From Aphrophora alni (taxonomy: Eukaryota > Arthropoda > Insecta > Hemiptera > Aphrophoridae): 64,000 nucleotides of DNA. Shown here one piece after another: positions 44,071 through 56,819 of the stretch. Both the position numbers and the translations under genes were made by a program. How positions within the stretch are numbered: the first letter of the stretch is position 1; every line of letters starts with the position of its first letter. Under the pieces are notes generated by a model that was given only the letters and a program-made list of their open reading frames with translations, searched no databases and was not told the DNA's origin. The stretch is from positions 115,077,362 through 115,141,361 of the forward strand of contig OY740765.1 in the NCBI GenBank assembly GCA_963513935.1, read 5' to 3'.

Positions 44071-44710
44071 GTGTATATTTAAACAGAAATAAAATAATGT
44101 GATGAACCATTACTCATTGTAAGTTTAATGTAGTACCAATCAAATCCTCATGTTAAAATACATATAAACTGAGGATACACACAATTCACAGTACATAATT
44201 AAAACAAAGTAAAAAACTGTTACCTACTATTGCTCTTTATGTCATTTAACACTATTCAATTCATCATGTTAAAAGACATGCAAACTAAGAGTACAGTACA
44301 TAGTACATAATAAAATATTGTGAAATACCATTGCTCAGTGTAATTTAATATTATTCAATTAGTCATGCTAAAAGACAAAGAATCCGAGAATACACCATAA
44401 ATAATCAAAACATAATAATAAAGTATTGGTAGGTACTTTATTATAAGTTTACTATAACTTTTATTGGTAAGTATTGTCATTATAAGTTTAATTTGACACT
44501 ATTCAATTTCTGATGCTAAAACACATACAAAATGAAAATACATAGTACAGAATTAAAACATAAAAATAATAAAATATTGTTAAGTACCTTTGCTCAATAT
44601 AAGTTTAATTTAACACTATTCAATTCCTCATATCACAATACATATAAAAGTACAATACACAGTACATAATTAAAACATAAAATATTGTCAATTACTATTG
44701 CACTAGCACA

Positions 44711-45862
44711 AGGGTTGTTTTATAATTATGAACAGTTTTGTTTCTGATCAAAGAAAAGTTTTTAATAATTAAAATTTCAACAGGCAATACAAACTACAAC
44801 ATATCTTAATTTGTTTACCTAATCTCAATCGAGAAATAAACACATTAGATTTGGCAAAAGTTTGTTAATCCTTACATATCATAGAAGTGTACTTCCTGTC
44901 CATTTAACCAATCCGCAAATTATTTTTTTCGATTCATCATCTTCGTCATTTGCTTTCCACCCAAAAATTTGTCACTACCTTGGCCTACCTGAGATTTGTT
45001 AATATTATTCAGCTCACATTCCTGTTTATTATCTCTCCTTGTGGTAGAAATTCAACAAAAATGCTTTTTCTGTTCTAGTGAACTGTAGTCTTGATTTATT
45101 GAGTTAACAGAGCCTGCTTAAATTTGTATGTTTTTGTCTGAAATTTGAATCTTTCGATTGCTGTTTTGTCTCAGCTTGTAATGAGAGATCTAGGTTTTAT
45201 CTACGGTCACAATGTGGTTTAAAAAATTATCACTTTTTCTTTCACTCTCTCTAAAGTAGACGTAAATAATTTTCTGGTGGAAATAAACATCCGGTATGTA
45301 ATTACCGGAATTACTCATTGCACAGAGAACCTATAAATACTCCATAAACAACAGAGCAGCAACTGTTTCCTTTTTCTTGAGTTACTTTGTAAACATACTT
45401 TCAACCCACCTGATACAAATCTTCTAGTACTGGAGTTTAACAGAAGCTACATTATAAATTGCACATTGTGAAACTTGAAGAAAAACCTCAGGCATCATTG
45501 AAGTATCTGTTTTTACCAATATTTCCCAATTTGACAGTGATGACAGTTGGCTGTTCGGATCATGACTCGGTATGAACATCAGTTCTTCCTTCATGTAGGT
45601 GCCTTTGCAAATATTTCCACATTTTGTCAATACATTTCAGCAGGACAAATCCGCGTGTTAACAAATCTCACCTCACAATCTGTACAATTGGTGATCAACA
45701 GTGTATTACAACGTGAAGCATTAACACAGACTTTATATACACTGGCGATGTGGTGGTGGAGGAGGGCATGTAGAAAGCACCTGACCTTGAACTGTGCTAG
45801 TCTGTTGTTTGCACGGTTATGGTGCACAATTGTTCTTTCATAAAAAAATTAAAAAAACCTCA
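44711..45862 (-). mobile_element. Full-span but badly decayed mariner
   Basis: The - strand shows, in order, LQRHLHEGRTDVHTES near 45,580, FKQALLTQ near 45,110, FVEFLPQGEIIN near 45,050, and ADWLNGQEVHFYDM near 44,915, then GATCAGAAACAAAACTGTTC and TTATAAAACAACCCT at the 3' end. These are mariner transposase blocks and a mariner-type terminus. Frames change repeatedly. Terminal repeats match only loosely (AGGGTTGTTTTATAATTATG against GAGGTTTTTTTAATTTTTTATG). It is inserted in the tandem array. Confidence 0.65.
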
Positions 45863-46010
45863 TAAATTTACTTTAACACCATTCCTAATACATAGTACAT
45901 AATTAAAACAAAGTAACATTGTTAAGTACTATTGCTCATTGTAACAACAATTGATTCATCCTAGTTAAAATAAATGCGATTTAGTATACACAGTACATAA
46001 TTTAAAAAAT

Positions 46011-48104
46011 TACTCATATTCCAAAAAAATTTGGTTTATTTTTAAACCATAGATTGTTTTAAGTTTAATTTTTTGCCATTAGCTTTATTATGTTAGAACA
46101 CCATTGATTTTACATACATAAATTATTTTTCTCAAAATTTGGTTCTGGAGTAATTTTGGAAATTATGGTCAACTACCAAGGTACAAAATATTTAGTTTTT
46201 AGCCAATAAGTCAGTTATATTTTAAGTTACAGAAAAAAATTTTAAAAAACCGTTTTGTTTGTCATTAAAAAAGGAATTTATTTTGTTTCTTGAAAATATT
46301 TTGTAAAGTTAGCGGTTTTCGAAATATTTGACATTAAAAATTTTAAACAGCCGCCATTTTGAAAATAGATAAAAGGATGTTTTGGTTTATTGTACATGGG
46401 TAAAAGATGTTATACCAAATATGTATACAAAATTTGAGTTCATATATTTCCTAGATCCAATGGTATTAAGTATTTTCCAAAAAAAAAAAAAAAATGGCGG
46501 ATTATGGAAAATGAAGCATTTCCAGACCTATGTTTATATGTAATTTTTTCTTTATTGTCACCAGTAGAAAATGTCCTGAAAGTTTCTCCATTTTTTCCTG
46601 AATCACCCTGTATATTCTAGTATAATAATATCTGTCATAACCTGGATTGTGACTCCTTGATGTTTAATCATAGTTTTACTCTACATAAATACTTTCTTTT
46701 TCTTCTCTCTTTCATAATATTGTTCTAGGAACATCCAATCATCATTCTGTTTTCTTGGTTTGTTTATGTTTATTCTACTGGTGTATGATTACTAGTCTTT
46801 ATTTGTAAATACATTTTTCTACCATGCAGTACCATGGTTAATATGATAAGCTTGGTGTCATAAATCATGAGATACATATTTTGTGATCTCATTGGATATA
46901 GGTAACCTATATTTCAAACCAAAATCTTGTCATGTTTGTAAATATCCTACAAAATTATTCTGAGACATATATTCAACCTTCCAATTAACTTCTCACTCAC
47001 GAAAACAAAAATATTGCCAGACAATCATTTCACCAAAATTATTCCCTCTTATTGTGAAAGATAAAAAATGCACAGGACTGTCTATAATCGGAGCCAAAAT
47101 ATTTTGTGAGAAACAAAGCAAGCCATGAGAAGAGTTATATTATATTCCAACTATATCATTCCATAAGAGAATGGGCTACACATTGCCCTAAAGACTGACA
47201 ATAATGCATCAAAACATCCTACATAACTCAACAGAAACTTTTACTCTAGTAATTTGTCTGTGCTATGTAAATGTACATATATATATATATATATAAATAT
47301 ATATTGTAGACACAAAATTAAAGGTGTAAATATTAAGTTTCTAGCTGTTTATGTAATAAAGTGTATTTTTGATTCCTTTTTTAAAAAAATTTTGTTGTGT
47401 TTATGTTGTTTTAAATTTTATATTGTAATGTATTTATTTTACTTTAATTTTATACTTTCATCGCATAAGAATGACATAATTTTTGTACGGTAGTCTAGTA
47501 AATACATTTGACGTGTTTAATTCCCATATGTGCTACATTGTGTTATATCATATATATATAATATATATTAGGTTTAATTTATTGACTTGTTTTCTCACAT
47601 TGTGTTTATATAATATATAATAAATTAACATCTACTTGTTATTAAATTCTTAACTTTTCTGTCGAAGGAAAGTATATTGGTGGTGGAGTTTCAATGCTGC
47701 AAGATCTCTTATCAATTTTGAATCATATGACTAATCTAACCCACCCTTATTTTGCTGTTTTTTCAGCCACACATTTTCAAACGTTAAAAAACCCCACTTT
47801 TTTTTATTCGAATCCCTTGTATATACAAGATTTGGTCAAAAAATATCCAACAAGAATTTTTCCTACAGAATCAAATGAGATATGGGAGTGACCTTCATAG
47901 AAAGGTGAAAAATATTGTCATAGGAATATGCTTGCACAGTGTCAGTCACTGGTAATAAACCTGGGAGTGTATTCAGCGCTGATTAAATTGTTATTGTCAC
48001 AGAAACTGTGCTGAATCTTACAAATAATTTCCATTTGGATATCGTCAAGCTTAATGCATTACCTTTACTCTAGTCGTTCTGTTATTTTGCGGGAAATGAA
48101 AATC
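46011..48104. other. Intergenic, no gene recognised
   Basis: AT-rich. The end of a dispersed element may lie near 46,575-46,615 (TTTTTTCCTGAATCACCCTG). Short ORFs at 47,254 and 47,694 show no domain. Confidence 0.4.
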
Positions 48105-48300
48105 TGATGGGCACTGGAGTACACTTCCTCACTGACATGCTAACTGCCAATGACTGACACTCTCTGCGGGCAGCAAAAAAATCCAGACATGTACATAAAA
48201 GTACCCTCTCTACCTCCACATCAGTCACCTCTCATGCTTCATATGTTTATGTGAGAAAAGTTTAGGTCTTACATTTTTTTTATAAACTTGGTACATAAAA
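48105..48300 (+). repeat. Family S, 3' part only
   Basis: TACACTTCCTCACTGACATG, GTACCCTCTCTACCTCC, CTCATGCTTCATATGTTT and GTCTTACATTTTTTTTATAA match 38,685-38,850 and the 3' part of the 17,540 copy. Confidence 0.45.
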
Positions 48301-48716
48301 CAATATGCTACACACATACACTTATAAGCTAAAATGAACTCGTTCTTTAATCATACAGTACAGATATGATTGATTGGAAAGTTGGTTGCGTAAAACGTGT
48401 AATATTTAATGTCAATTTTATTAATTTTTTTTTAATGTTCATTTGAACTAATAAGTGAATTTTTATGAATAAATTTGATGTAATACACAATCAAGCAAAG
48501 TAATCAACTGTAAAATGAATTGTTCTTCAGAAACATATGTATGAAAAAGGGAAGAAAGTAAAATAATGTGAAATCGGTGAGCCACTGATTACTTATTATT
48601 TCTATACACATTCAAGCTAGAAGAAAACTAAATATTTAATAATTTCTTTGAAATCTCCTGAGTTTTTGTAAGTTCTGTGAAAATGATAGAACTTATTGTT
48701 CTATCAAGGGGTCCTG

Positions 48717-48968
48717 TTTAATGAGGGGACATGATAGGCTAGATAATACTTGCCATGTTTAATGAAGTGACATGATAGGCTGGATAATATTTGCCAAGTT
48801 TAATGAGGGGACATTATAGGCTGGATAATATTTGCCAAGTTTAATGAGGGGACATTATAGGCGTGATAATATTTGCTATATTTAATGAGGGGACATGATA
48901 GGCTGGATAATACTTGTCATGTTTAATGAGGCGATATGATGGGCTGGATAATACTTGCCATGTTTAAT
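48717..48968 (+). repeat. 41-bp minisatellite, six units
   Basis: The unit is TTTAATGAGGGGACATGATA followed by GGCTGGATAATACTTGCCATG, repeated head to tail about six times with a few substitutions and then TTTAATGA. There are no spacers between units. Confidence 0.9.
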
Positions 48969-49287
48969 GATTTTTTTTTTTTAAATTTTGTAAGTGACAA
49001 AACTAAATATTGAAGACAAAAGTTTTTATCTTAAATTAATATATTTTCTCAACAAATTAAAATCTTTTTTTGGTGAATGTTCTTTTAGTTCTATATCTTT
49101 TTATGTACTTAGGTACTTATAATTGGTAATAAATTTTTTTATAGTTTATAATTTTTGGAAAAATTAGTTATAATTGAGGAATACTGTTGACTTATTTTTA
49201 AAATATTTATAAAATTTTAACATTTATTTAAAGAATGTTACAAAAATTACATATCAGGCAACATATTCTTGCATTTGTGACTCATAT
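48969..49287. other. Intergenic, nothing recognised
   Basis: T/A-rich linker between the minisatellite and a TTAA element. Confidence 0.35.
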
Positions 49288-49790
49288 TTAACCCCTTAAC
49301 GGATGATTAAAATTGACCAAAAACAACACAAAAATGTTGATTTTTTTTTTAAATTTAAATGATGGGAAATAATGTCAAAAACATAAAAACCTTTGTAAAA
49401 ATTGAAAATTTTTAGTTTTTTGCCATAGATAATGTTTTAGGGTTAGGTTAGGTTTTTGAATCTGTAAGGATATATGAAATATATATGTATATTTCTATTT
49501 ATGAATATGTATATAGAGCGTAAACTTGTATACATACATACACACACACATATATATCACAATGCAACAAATTGAGATTTTTTTTTTTTTCCTTCTACAT
49601 GCCACTGTGCCTTTCGACTAGTGAGCATAATTTTTTTGGAGTTTTAAAAATTTCCCCCGCGGGATTTGAACCCGAAATAAATAAATAAAAAAAAAAAAAA
49701 AAACGTATCTAGCGTATTATTACGTCACTGGCACATTTTATTGAAAAGCTCACTGACGTAATATTACGTCGCTGACCGTTAAGGGGTTAA
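49288..49790. mobile_element. TTAA-type MITE (about 500 bp)
   Basis: The ends TTAACCCCTTAACGG (49,288) and its exact complement (to 49,790) form a 15-bp terminal inverted repeat that includes TTAA. Subterminal CGTAATATTACGTC and ATTATTACGTCACTGGC repeats lie near the right end. No ORF. It is non-autonomous, probably mobilised by a piggyBac-type transposase. Confidence 0.75.
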
Positions 49791-51633
49791 CAAACAGTTA
49801 TACAATTATACAACTAATCATAAAACAAAATACGAATACACCGAACTTGTTAGATGTCTTTTGCAAACTGAGTACTGTAAAATAATAGAGCCATTATTTT
49901 CTTACACAAGAGGTGAAAAAGTTGCATGGATCACCACACAGCTACAGTGATCTCTTTGTCAATAAAACAATTCCAAAGGCAAGCGCTAAAACACTAGAGC
50001 CCAGGCCAGATAATACGAGTTTATTGTATATGACTCCAATGAACATTTTTTTAAAGCTGTTTAGACCAACACAATATTTAGAATATTGAGAGGAGAACAT
50101 TTTCTGAAGAAAAATATTCGTTTTGATGTCTCAATCCATATAAAAGTTGTATTAGTCTAAAAATATAACCTAACCAAAACTATCTAATTTTATCATTTCA
50201 AGTTTTTCATAAGCAAACTTTTCTTAAAACCACTTTAGCTTAGCAAATAATGAACACAAAGAGACGAAATTTTAGTAAACTGTAAAAATAAAGGTAAGTA
50301 AAACATTCTGTTTTTAACATTTTCAGTATTGTTAATTGCAAGTTCAAAAATATATATATTATAACTCAGCTACTGATTAGAATGGGATAAAATGTTACTA
50401 AATTGTAAAAGAACGGCTAAATTTTTATGACTTTTTAATATTGGTGATATCATTTATAGTTTTTGAGAAATTAATTAGTTCTTGTAATGAAGAAAACAAC
50501 TTTTTAAGAACAAGGTTGAGGAATTTAACTCTTGAATTATAAACAGATGAAAGAACATCCCAAATTATTGCATGTGTGTAGAATTGTGGTAAAACTGCCC
50601 TCTCTTTTTAAGATATATCAAATGTCCAAGGAGCACTGTGGCGATATTCACAGTACAGAAAACATGGAATCTCCAAATTTAAAAAATGTTTGGTTTTTTG
50701 TGGATTCTTTGTTTTTCCATAACTTTGAGGGGATAAGGATCACCAGAAAGAGTAACAAAATTCTTTTCTTTTTTTTTTTTGGCTAAAATCATTTTCCTTT
50801 CTCCTGAATAAAATGGTATATAACATTTTACCTGATTATGGGTAAAACATTTTTAGGTTAAATTTTTAAGAAGTGTATCCACTATATTTTTTTCAGCAAG
50901 TCCCAAGTTCACATTATTATTATTTTACCGTTTTAAGAGCATAAAATTTCCTACATAAATCATTTATTCCAAGTTAAAAAATTTTCATTCTTGGATATAA
51001 AACAAAGAACATCAAAATTTTGGAGGCATTCATGTGTTGATGGAATTGATTAGCAAAAATATTTTTGTTTTGTAATATAATGGGGTAGAAAATGTGGTCT
51101 CTATTAAACAAATGAGAGAAAAAAACATTATTTGATCACGTTTCAATAAATCAACATCTTCAGTTTTTAGACTGTATGTGCATCAAGTTTGAAAAGTTTA
51201 AAAACTGTTAATTTTTTAATACATATTTGTATAACTTTATATGTTCACATAATTATTTTCCTTTAAACAATACTTAAATGGAGTAAATGTTTTAAACAAA
51301 TCATCTTACTACATGGAAAATGACCAAGATTATTAGTGCAAGTGTAAATGAATTCGTCTGGTGAATTTTAAACTCAAGTAAATGATTTTTTTTTTTTTTA
51401 ATTCTATGTTCTACGAATTTTAAATAAAAATATTGTTCTCTAGCTATACAGAACAAAAATGGTAACTTTTTGCCAGTTTTTTGCTTCTCGCAATTTTAGT
51501 ATATTTTAATTTAGTGTAAATGATTCTACGACAAAAGCAAATTTAAAAAAGAATTATCCTATTGTTTAAAAAGAATGAGCTGACTGACTAGGCTAATAAT
51601 AAAAAATGTACACAGAATTTAATAAAAATAATC
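49791..51633. other. Intergenic, no gene recognised
   Basis: AT-rich; an 84-codon chance ORF at 50,532-50,786 has no recognisable domain. Confidence 0.4.
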
Positions 51634-51639
51634 TTTATT
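51634..51639 (-). promoter_or_regulatory. Candidate poly(A) signal of the EPS8-like gene
   Basis: AATAAA on the - strand, about 120 nt after the proposed stop codon. Confidence 0.5.
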
Positions 51640-51760
51640 TGATTATATTTTGCTACATTAATTTTTGGCATGTAATATAAATAAATAGTTTTAACAAAAT
51701 GTATAATCTTGTCAGTTTTGATTTAAGGTGTTCTCCGTAACTCTCTCCAACTTATTCAGC

Positions 51761-51778
51761 TTACACTTCATTATTTTT
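51761..51778 (-). CDS. EPS8: EPS8-like, last coding exon (KNNEV)
   Basis: Acceptor ATTTTCCAG, then AAA AAT AAT GAA GTG TAA. Five codons in phase 0 complete the preceding exon. The tiny size makes this the least certain exon. It is supported by the phase match, the acceptor, and an AATAAA about 120 nt further on. If it is not used, the preceding exon would read into its intron: GTAATT gives Val-Ile and no immediate stop. Confidence 0.6.
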   Translation of the reverse strand, partial: KNNEV

Positions 51779-52742
51779 CTGGAAAATATTATAAAATATT
51801 AAATTGTAATTTATTTAAATCACGAATTGAGAAATTTGTTTGTTTCTAAAAGTTGTTTAAATAATTATGTTATTAATATTGTCTTTTCGGACATTTGCTA
51901 CAATTTATATACAATAAATGGTGCAAAAATATTAAACAAACTTTCTCACTTACTTATCCCCAAAACCAAATAAAAATTAACCCATAAAAGGGTCTAAATT
52001 TTTTCGCTTGTTTCAAGAACACCTCGGTCTAAATCGTATTGGATTAAAACTAGATTTTAATGGTGGTGGTAAAGATAATTTTTGTTTTTTGGCAATTATT
52101 TCTGAATCATAATATTTTTTACTTGTGATTTTGCACACATATTTGAGTCCCTTATCTTTATATTTCACTAAAATGTTAACAAAATCAGTAGAGTCGATTT
52201 TGAGAAATTATGTACATTATAACAGCCTCATACGTTTTGGTTTTTACTAACAACTTGTGTTCAGATATTTGAAAAGATGTGCAACCAACAATATGTTTTG
52301 TTTAGGTCGTTAGATAAAAATGGTTAAACCCGATTTTTAGAAAGGAAAAAAAAAATTCTTGGGCAGCTACCTCGAAATTTTAAGTTATCCAAAATATTTT
52401 AAAAGTGAATATATATAACAAAAATATGTCAACATGCGAAATTTGATTAATATTGGTCAACATGTTTGGGCTGTAAAGCATTGCACATATGACAGACATA
52501 TTCCAAAAACCACTTTTTCCAACTCAAGGGCCCTCAAAATGGATATATACACAAAAAGTTGACTGATATATATATATATATATATATAACTTTTTTCAAC
52601 TATTCAGGCTTAGTATTTTGGGTTCCTTACCCTTAAGTTAGATAATCAGTGCTATTGAAAAAATGTCATAGTATGCCCAATTGTCAACAACTATATAAAT
52701 AATTAATATTCTATTTATTTTTTAACCTTTGAATTTAATTAC
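51779..52742. other. EPS8-like intron
   Basis: AT-rich; a short (TA)n tract near 52,567-52,587. Nothing else. Confidence 0.4.
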
Positions 52743-52856
52743 CTCACTGTTTTGATTTTCATTGTTTAGTCTGTTTTGTTCTTCTATTTCTTGTTCGGCC
52801 TTGAGTCTGGCTTTGGCAAGCTTCTCACACAGTTCAGCTGACCTCAGAGTCTTCCA
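52743..52856 (-). CDS. EPS8: EPS8-like, charged helical tail exon
   Basis: 38 codons, phase 0 to phase 0, between acceptor TGTATTTAG and donor GAG|GTAATT. It encodes WKTLRSAELCEKLAKARLKA, then EQEIEEQNRLNNENQNSE. The high Glu/Lys/Ala content predicts a single long helix. In EPS8 proteins a charged helix follows the SAM core and contributes to actin-filament contacts, so position and composition fit. Confidence 0.82.
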
Positions 52857-53002
52857 CTAAATACAATCAAGTATATATTAAACACAATTTATTTATTTTA
52901 CATCAACTTTCAAATGAGAGTAATGCATTCCCCAAATATTTTGTTATGTTACTGTAAATATTTACAAATGAAAAAGATTGTGTAACATTTATTATTAGAG
53001 TA

Positions 53003-53590
53003 TGTACAAGGTTTGTCTAAAAATAATGAGACTGATTTTTTTTTTATTTCGTAGGGTTATTTTATATTCACATAATTTGTTAACTTAATATATGATTATG
53101 TCATAGGATTTGTAAATGTAAACAAATTTTGTGTCCAACTTTGAGATAGCATGACAAAAAAAAATGAACCAAGTTAAACATACTTTCAGGAATTAATATA
53201 CATTCTGAGTAGGTTTCTAGGTGGCACAAATCATTTTTGTATGGCTGTGAAATGGTAGAGGATGAACCTTGTTCTGAACGACCGGACATTTCAGATAAAA
53301 ACTAACAAGAACAGATAAAAATGTGACAAAGTTGAGAGATCTATCTCATTCACTTGGTGGTAAAAATGAAGTATATCAATTTTGAATCATGTGCTTATGA
53401 CATCTCAATGCATGATTTAATCGATGCAGAAAATCTGTGCAAAAATTATTTCAAACAATCTCAATCGGAAACTGAAGAACAACCAAAAATATGTTCTTGA
53501 CGTTCTTGGATGTATTGAAAATTACCCAGAGTTTCTAAAAAACTTTCACAATGGATGATGAAAAAGGTTATTCTTACAATACTGCAGCCT
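53003..53590 (+). mobile_element. mariner 5' fragment
   Basis: It starts with a mariner-type terminus (TACAAGGTTTGTCTAAAAAT, then AATGAGAC). The + strand then reads EMVEDEPCSERPDISDK near 53,250 and ENYPEFLKNFHN near 53,520, positions matching the N-terminal and pre-catalytic regions of mariner transposase. It stops at the first catalytic Asp region. Frameshifts are present. It is in an EPS8-like intron, opposite to the gene. Confidence 0.55.
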
Positions 53591-53639
53591 CCTTATCCCC
53601 TTAATCTTAGTCGTGATTATTTCCTGTTTCAAAAACCAA

Positions 53640-53880
53640 CTTCAGTTTCCTTCAGGAGCACGGGTTTAGCAATCGCCAAGTAGCCTAGCTGGATCTTCAC
53701 CTTTCTTCATGTAGTCTTGAGTTAAATCCCTCTTTTTCATCTTTCCTATCAAGTCTCTTGTTCTCTTCTGAACTTGGTGTTATTCAAGTGATATTGGTTT
53801 CAATTTTTTAAATTTTTTTTCTACGGTGATGGAGAGGTTTTTCGCCTTTAAACAACAAGTATCTAAATCGAAAGTATGTT
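53640..53880 (-). repeat. Short interspersed family S, copy 4 (inverted)
   Basis: Read on the - strand: TTGTTTAAAGGCGAAAAACC at the 5' end, then AGAACAAGAGACTTGATAGG, AAAGATGAAAAAGAGGGA, TTTAACTCAAGACTACATGA and AGATCCAGCTAGG. It matches copies 3 and 5. Confidence 0.6.
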
Positions 53881-55272
53881 TTACAAATTACTTAATTCTT
53901 AACTCTTAGGCTAAAATGTAATTTCATACAAAATATATTTGAGAATAGTAAAAGCAAAAATTAAGCTAATAAGAAGATGGCGGTGGGATATCATTGCTAA
54001 GAAAACATTCTGCTAAAAATCAAAAAACCAGAGGTTGATAAATAAAATAATAAAAATATGAAGAACTACAGTTATTATGTCCAAATTACAGTTCAGAATT
54101 TATTGATAAAGTACATTAACATATAATAATATAAATGAAGTTCTACAGTGTTTATAATTCAAATGTTGGTCAAATTATTTGTGCCTAAGTAACACAAGAA
54201 AATGGGCAATTATTATTTGAGATTTTAAATATAGTAAATTTATCATAATATGATGTTTATTGTTGAATGTTGATGTTTACTCTATGAATTTCATATACTA
54301 TGGCTGGTATTCCAAGTTTTCGATAATCTGAACTGATCTCGGTCCCATTTAGGTACCTCAGATTATCAGGACTCAACTGTAATTAAATTAAGAGTATGGC
54401 TCTATTTCTAAATCTAACAGTAGTTCTTCTTCAAAATCACTTCCCGTGTTCCATTGAAAATTAGACACTGTTTTCAATCTGTGGTGATTACTCTGGTCTG
54501 TGGCGATCAATGTGTGACAAGCCATACTGATAACTACCTTGAAATGAAGTTTTCTTTTTTTATTAGTAACTCGCCAAAAGCATAGTTCTCTTACTACTCT
54601 CGGTTCTACATTCACTTTTCAGTAAGGGAAGTTCATAAACAATGTAAAACAAATGAGAGTTTCAGAGCCACTAGCCAACATGAAAATATCATCACGACCA
54701 TAATTTCACTATATTGTATTTCCTGTTCTTGATTTTTTTATTAGTATTACGACTTCTTATGTTTACTTAAATAATCCTAATAATGTTAATCAATCCTTTT
54801 TTTTATTTTTGCACAAACCAAAACCAAAGTTATACCATCACTATTAAAAGACTTTAATTAATCTAGATTACTTGTTTATAATAAGGTTTGGTTTATGAAT
54901 TTTCTTTCTTCACTCCTGTTTGGTGGAGATATATATATTTTTTTAGCTTGACTTTAAATTTAGCATGTTCACTGTCACACAAAAAATTCTGATGTTTATT
55001 TTGTAAACTGTTTTTAATAGTTCCCTTTTATAAAAAAAAAAATTAAACTGCAAACGAATATGGAGACGGTTTTTACTTTTGTATAAAAAAGTTAAACATT
55101 TATAAAAAGAAACAAAAATATAATATTAAAATAGTTCATTCATAATCATTAAAATTAATTCCAAAAGAATAGAATGTGTAGAATATTTCAAAAGATTTTT
55201 TCCTTCTAATGAAAAGTTTTATAACAAGACAAACTCAAGATTGTCCTTGAATTTGACATATATATAAATCAT

Positions 55273-55334
<62 letters not shown>

Positions 55335-56492
55335 ATGATTTATTTTCATTGTAATTAATGTTAGTTACAATAATTGTAATAAATGTTCAGTTAAAAATAC
55401 TAACAACTAATAATGAATGATGTAGTATAAAAATATTATTATTGCGATTTTAATAGTACTGCTTTTTCCTATTCAGAAGATGGCTGTCCTTATCGCTGAT
55501 TGTTTGTCATCTCTTTCTTCCTATTTGGTACATTTAATGAAACTATTATTTTTCAAGTTAAATTATATTAGCTTTGTATTTCTTTAAATATTATTAATTT
55601 CTTTTTAAAACCGAAGTTAATTTGAAAATATTACATTACAATTTTTTCGCTTAACATTAGTTTCTCTTTAATTTGCATAAATCTATCACCTGTTTTATAC
55701 TTAATGCCGGAAGTAGGTGAGCTGTGTGAACAAATTCCCAAATTATATTTTTCTCATCGAATCCATTCTAATTTTACTATTATTTGTAATATCTTGCAAA
55801 TAATACATTTAGTAAATTTAAATTTATTTCAATCAAGTACAAAGTAAAATGATCAAAAATTTGAGGATATTATAAATTTAAAATGGCCATGCTTCCTCTC
55901 TAGCTTACTATGAATTCTATACCATAAAAGTAAAATTATAAGTATTTTGATTTCAAAAATATATTATAAATTATTTCTTGTAATTGTAAAACAAACATAA
56001 TAATGCAATTTTATACATACATGAGAGAAAACATTTAAGTGTATGTATAATTGTAGACAACTGAAGAGGTAAAATTTGTTTTGTAACTTTTAAAAGATTA
56101 TTTATTTTATCACTACAATGTAGCAAGTTGTTACTGAGGATGATGTAATGTTCGATTTATGGGATTCACGAGTATTTTATTATAATTTTTAGTAATTATT
56201 TTAATATTTTTGAATAGATTTCAAAAAGGTGTTGTCTGTGTTGTGCAAATTAGGAAAACTATTTTCTTACACCCTTCTTGTCCGTCTTCCCCTGGGTGCC
56301 GAAGGATCTAGCTACGCTAGTGACTGGGCTGGCAACATCACTATATGAATCCAACACTGTAATGTTTACAGGTTGAGTAGTATAGTTCGGCTATCTCCCG
56401 TTTAACATATACTTAAAAGTGAACATGAAACCGAGAATAGAGAAAGTGGGGGCTGAATTAGTTATTGCCTTAGCCAGGGCCACTATACTCAC
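53881..56492. other. EPS8-like intron with a possible pogo-type end and a (CT)n tract
   Basis: At 54,310-54,380 the - strand reads CAGTTGAGTCCTGATAATC, with a second GTTCAGATTATCGAAAAC inside, resembling a Tigger-type terminus. A 75-codon - strand ORF (54,615-54,388) follows without recognisable domain. (CT)n fills about 55,276-55,330. No gene otherwise. Confidence 0.4.
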
Positions 56493-56628
56493 CCCTGACT
56501 CATTACGTTGTATCAGTAGCTGTGAGTGTAATCGTTTGCCTTCTTCTTTACCACACAATTGTTCTAACTGTATCTTGGTTAAACTGAAAAGCTCCTCACC
56601 ATTCATCCATTTTAATTGGTTAGAAGTT
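56493..56628 (-). CDS. EPS8: EPS8-like, SAM-core exon
   Basis: 136 nt, between acceptor ATTTTTTTCAG and donor CAGGG|GTGAGT. The first base completes AGA (Arg) from the previous exon. It then encodes TSNQLKWMNGEELFSLTKIQ, then LEQLCGKEEGKRLHSQLLIQ, RNESG. N-G-x-x-L-F-S-L-x-K-x-x-L and G-x-x-L/V-x-S-Q are the EPS8 SAM signatures. Without splicing the frame would run on to 56,391, but the strong GTGAGT and the match of the next exon argue for the boundary given. Confidence 0.88.
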
Positions 56629-56819
56629 CTGAAAAAAATAAAATGAGTTAAATAATTTTTAAATGTTCAACTATTTTTGTTTATTTAACTGCTTTAGTTT
56701 TTGTATTTATTTAAAGAGGTTTCCACAATTAACAGCAGTATACATTTTTTTTCCCTTCTTTTTATAAGATAAAAAACTTGTCTGTCATTATCCCCTTATA
56801 AAGAAAAAAATATAAAGTA

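Larger units (their letters stand above)
43850..46010 (+). repeat. Degenerate tandem array, unit about 110-145 bp, interrupted twice
   Basis: Units built from ATTGCTCA..GTAAGTTTAATTTAACA, CTATTCAATTCCTCATG, ATACATATAAACTGAG and CACAGTACATAATTAAAACA recur (marker word near 44,190, 44,300, 44,540, 44,660, 45,895 and 45,990). The array is broken by a foldback (43,985-44,070) and a mariner (44,711-45,862), and resumes after each. It is intergenic, downstream of attractin. Confidence 0.7.

Noticed and set aside
45424..45827. Overlapping ORFs on both strands as genes
   Set aside because: The region lies within a decayed mariner; the frames carry only fragments of its transposase N-terminal region.
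48717..48968. Regular repeats as a possible CRISPR array
   Set aside because: Units are contiguous 41-bp repeats without unique spacers, in a eukaryotic genome.
56391..56492. Continuation of the EPS8-like SAM exon to the stop at 56,391
   Set aside because: A GTGAGT donor at 56,492 fits better, the extra residues do not look like EPS8, and the next exon at 52,856 continues in frame with a suitable helix.
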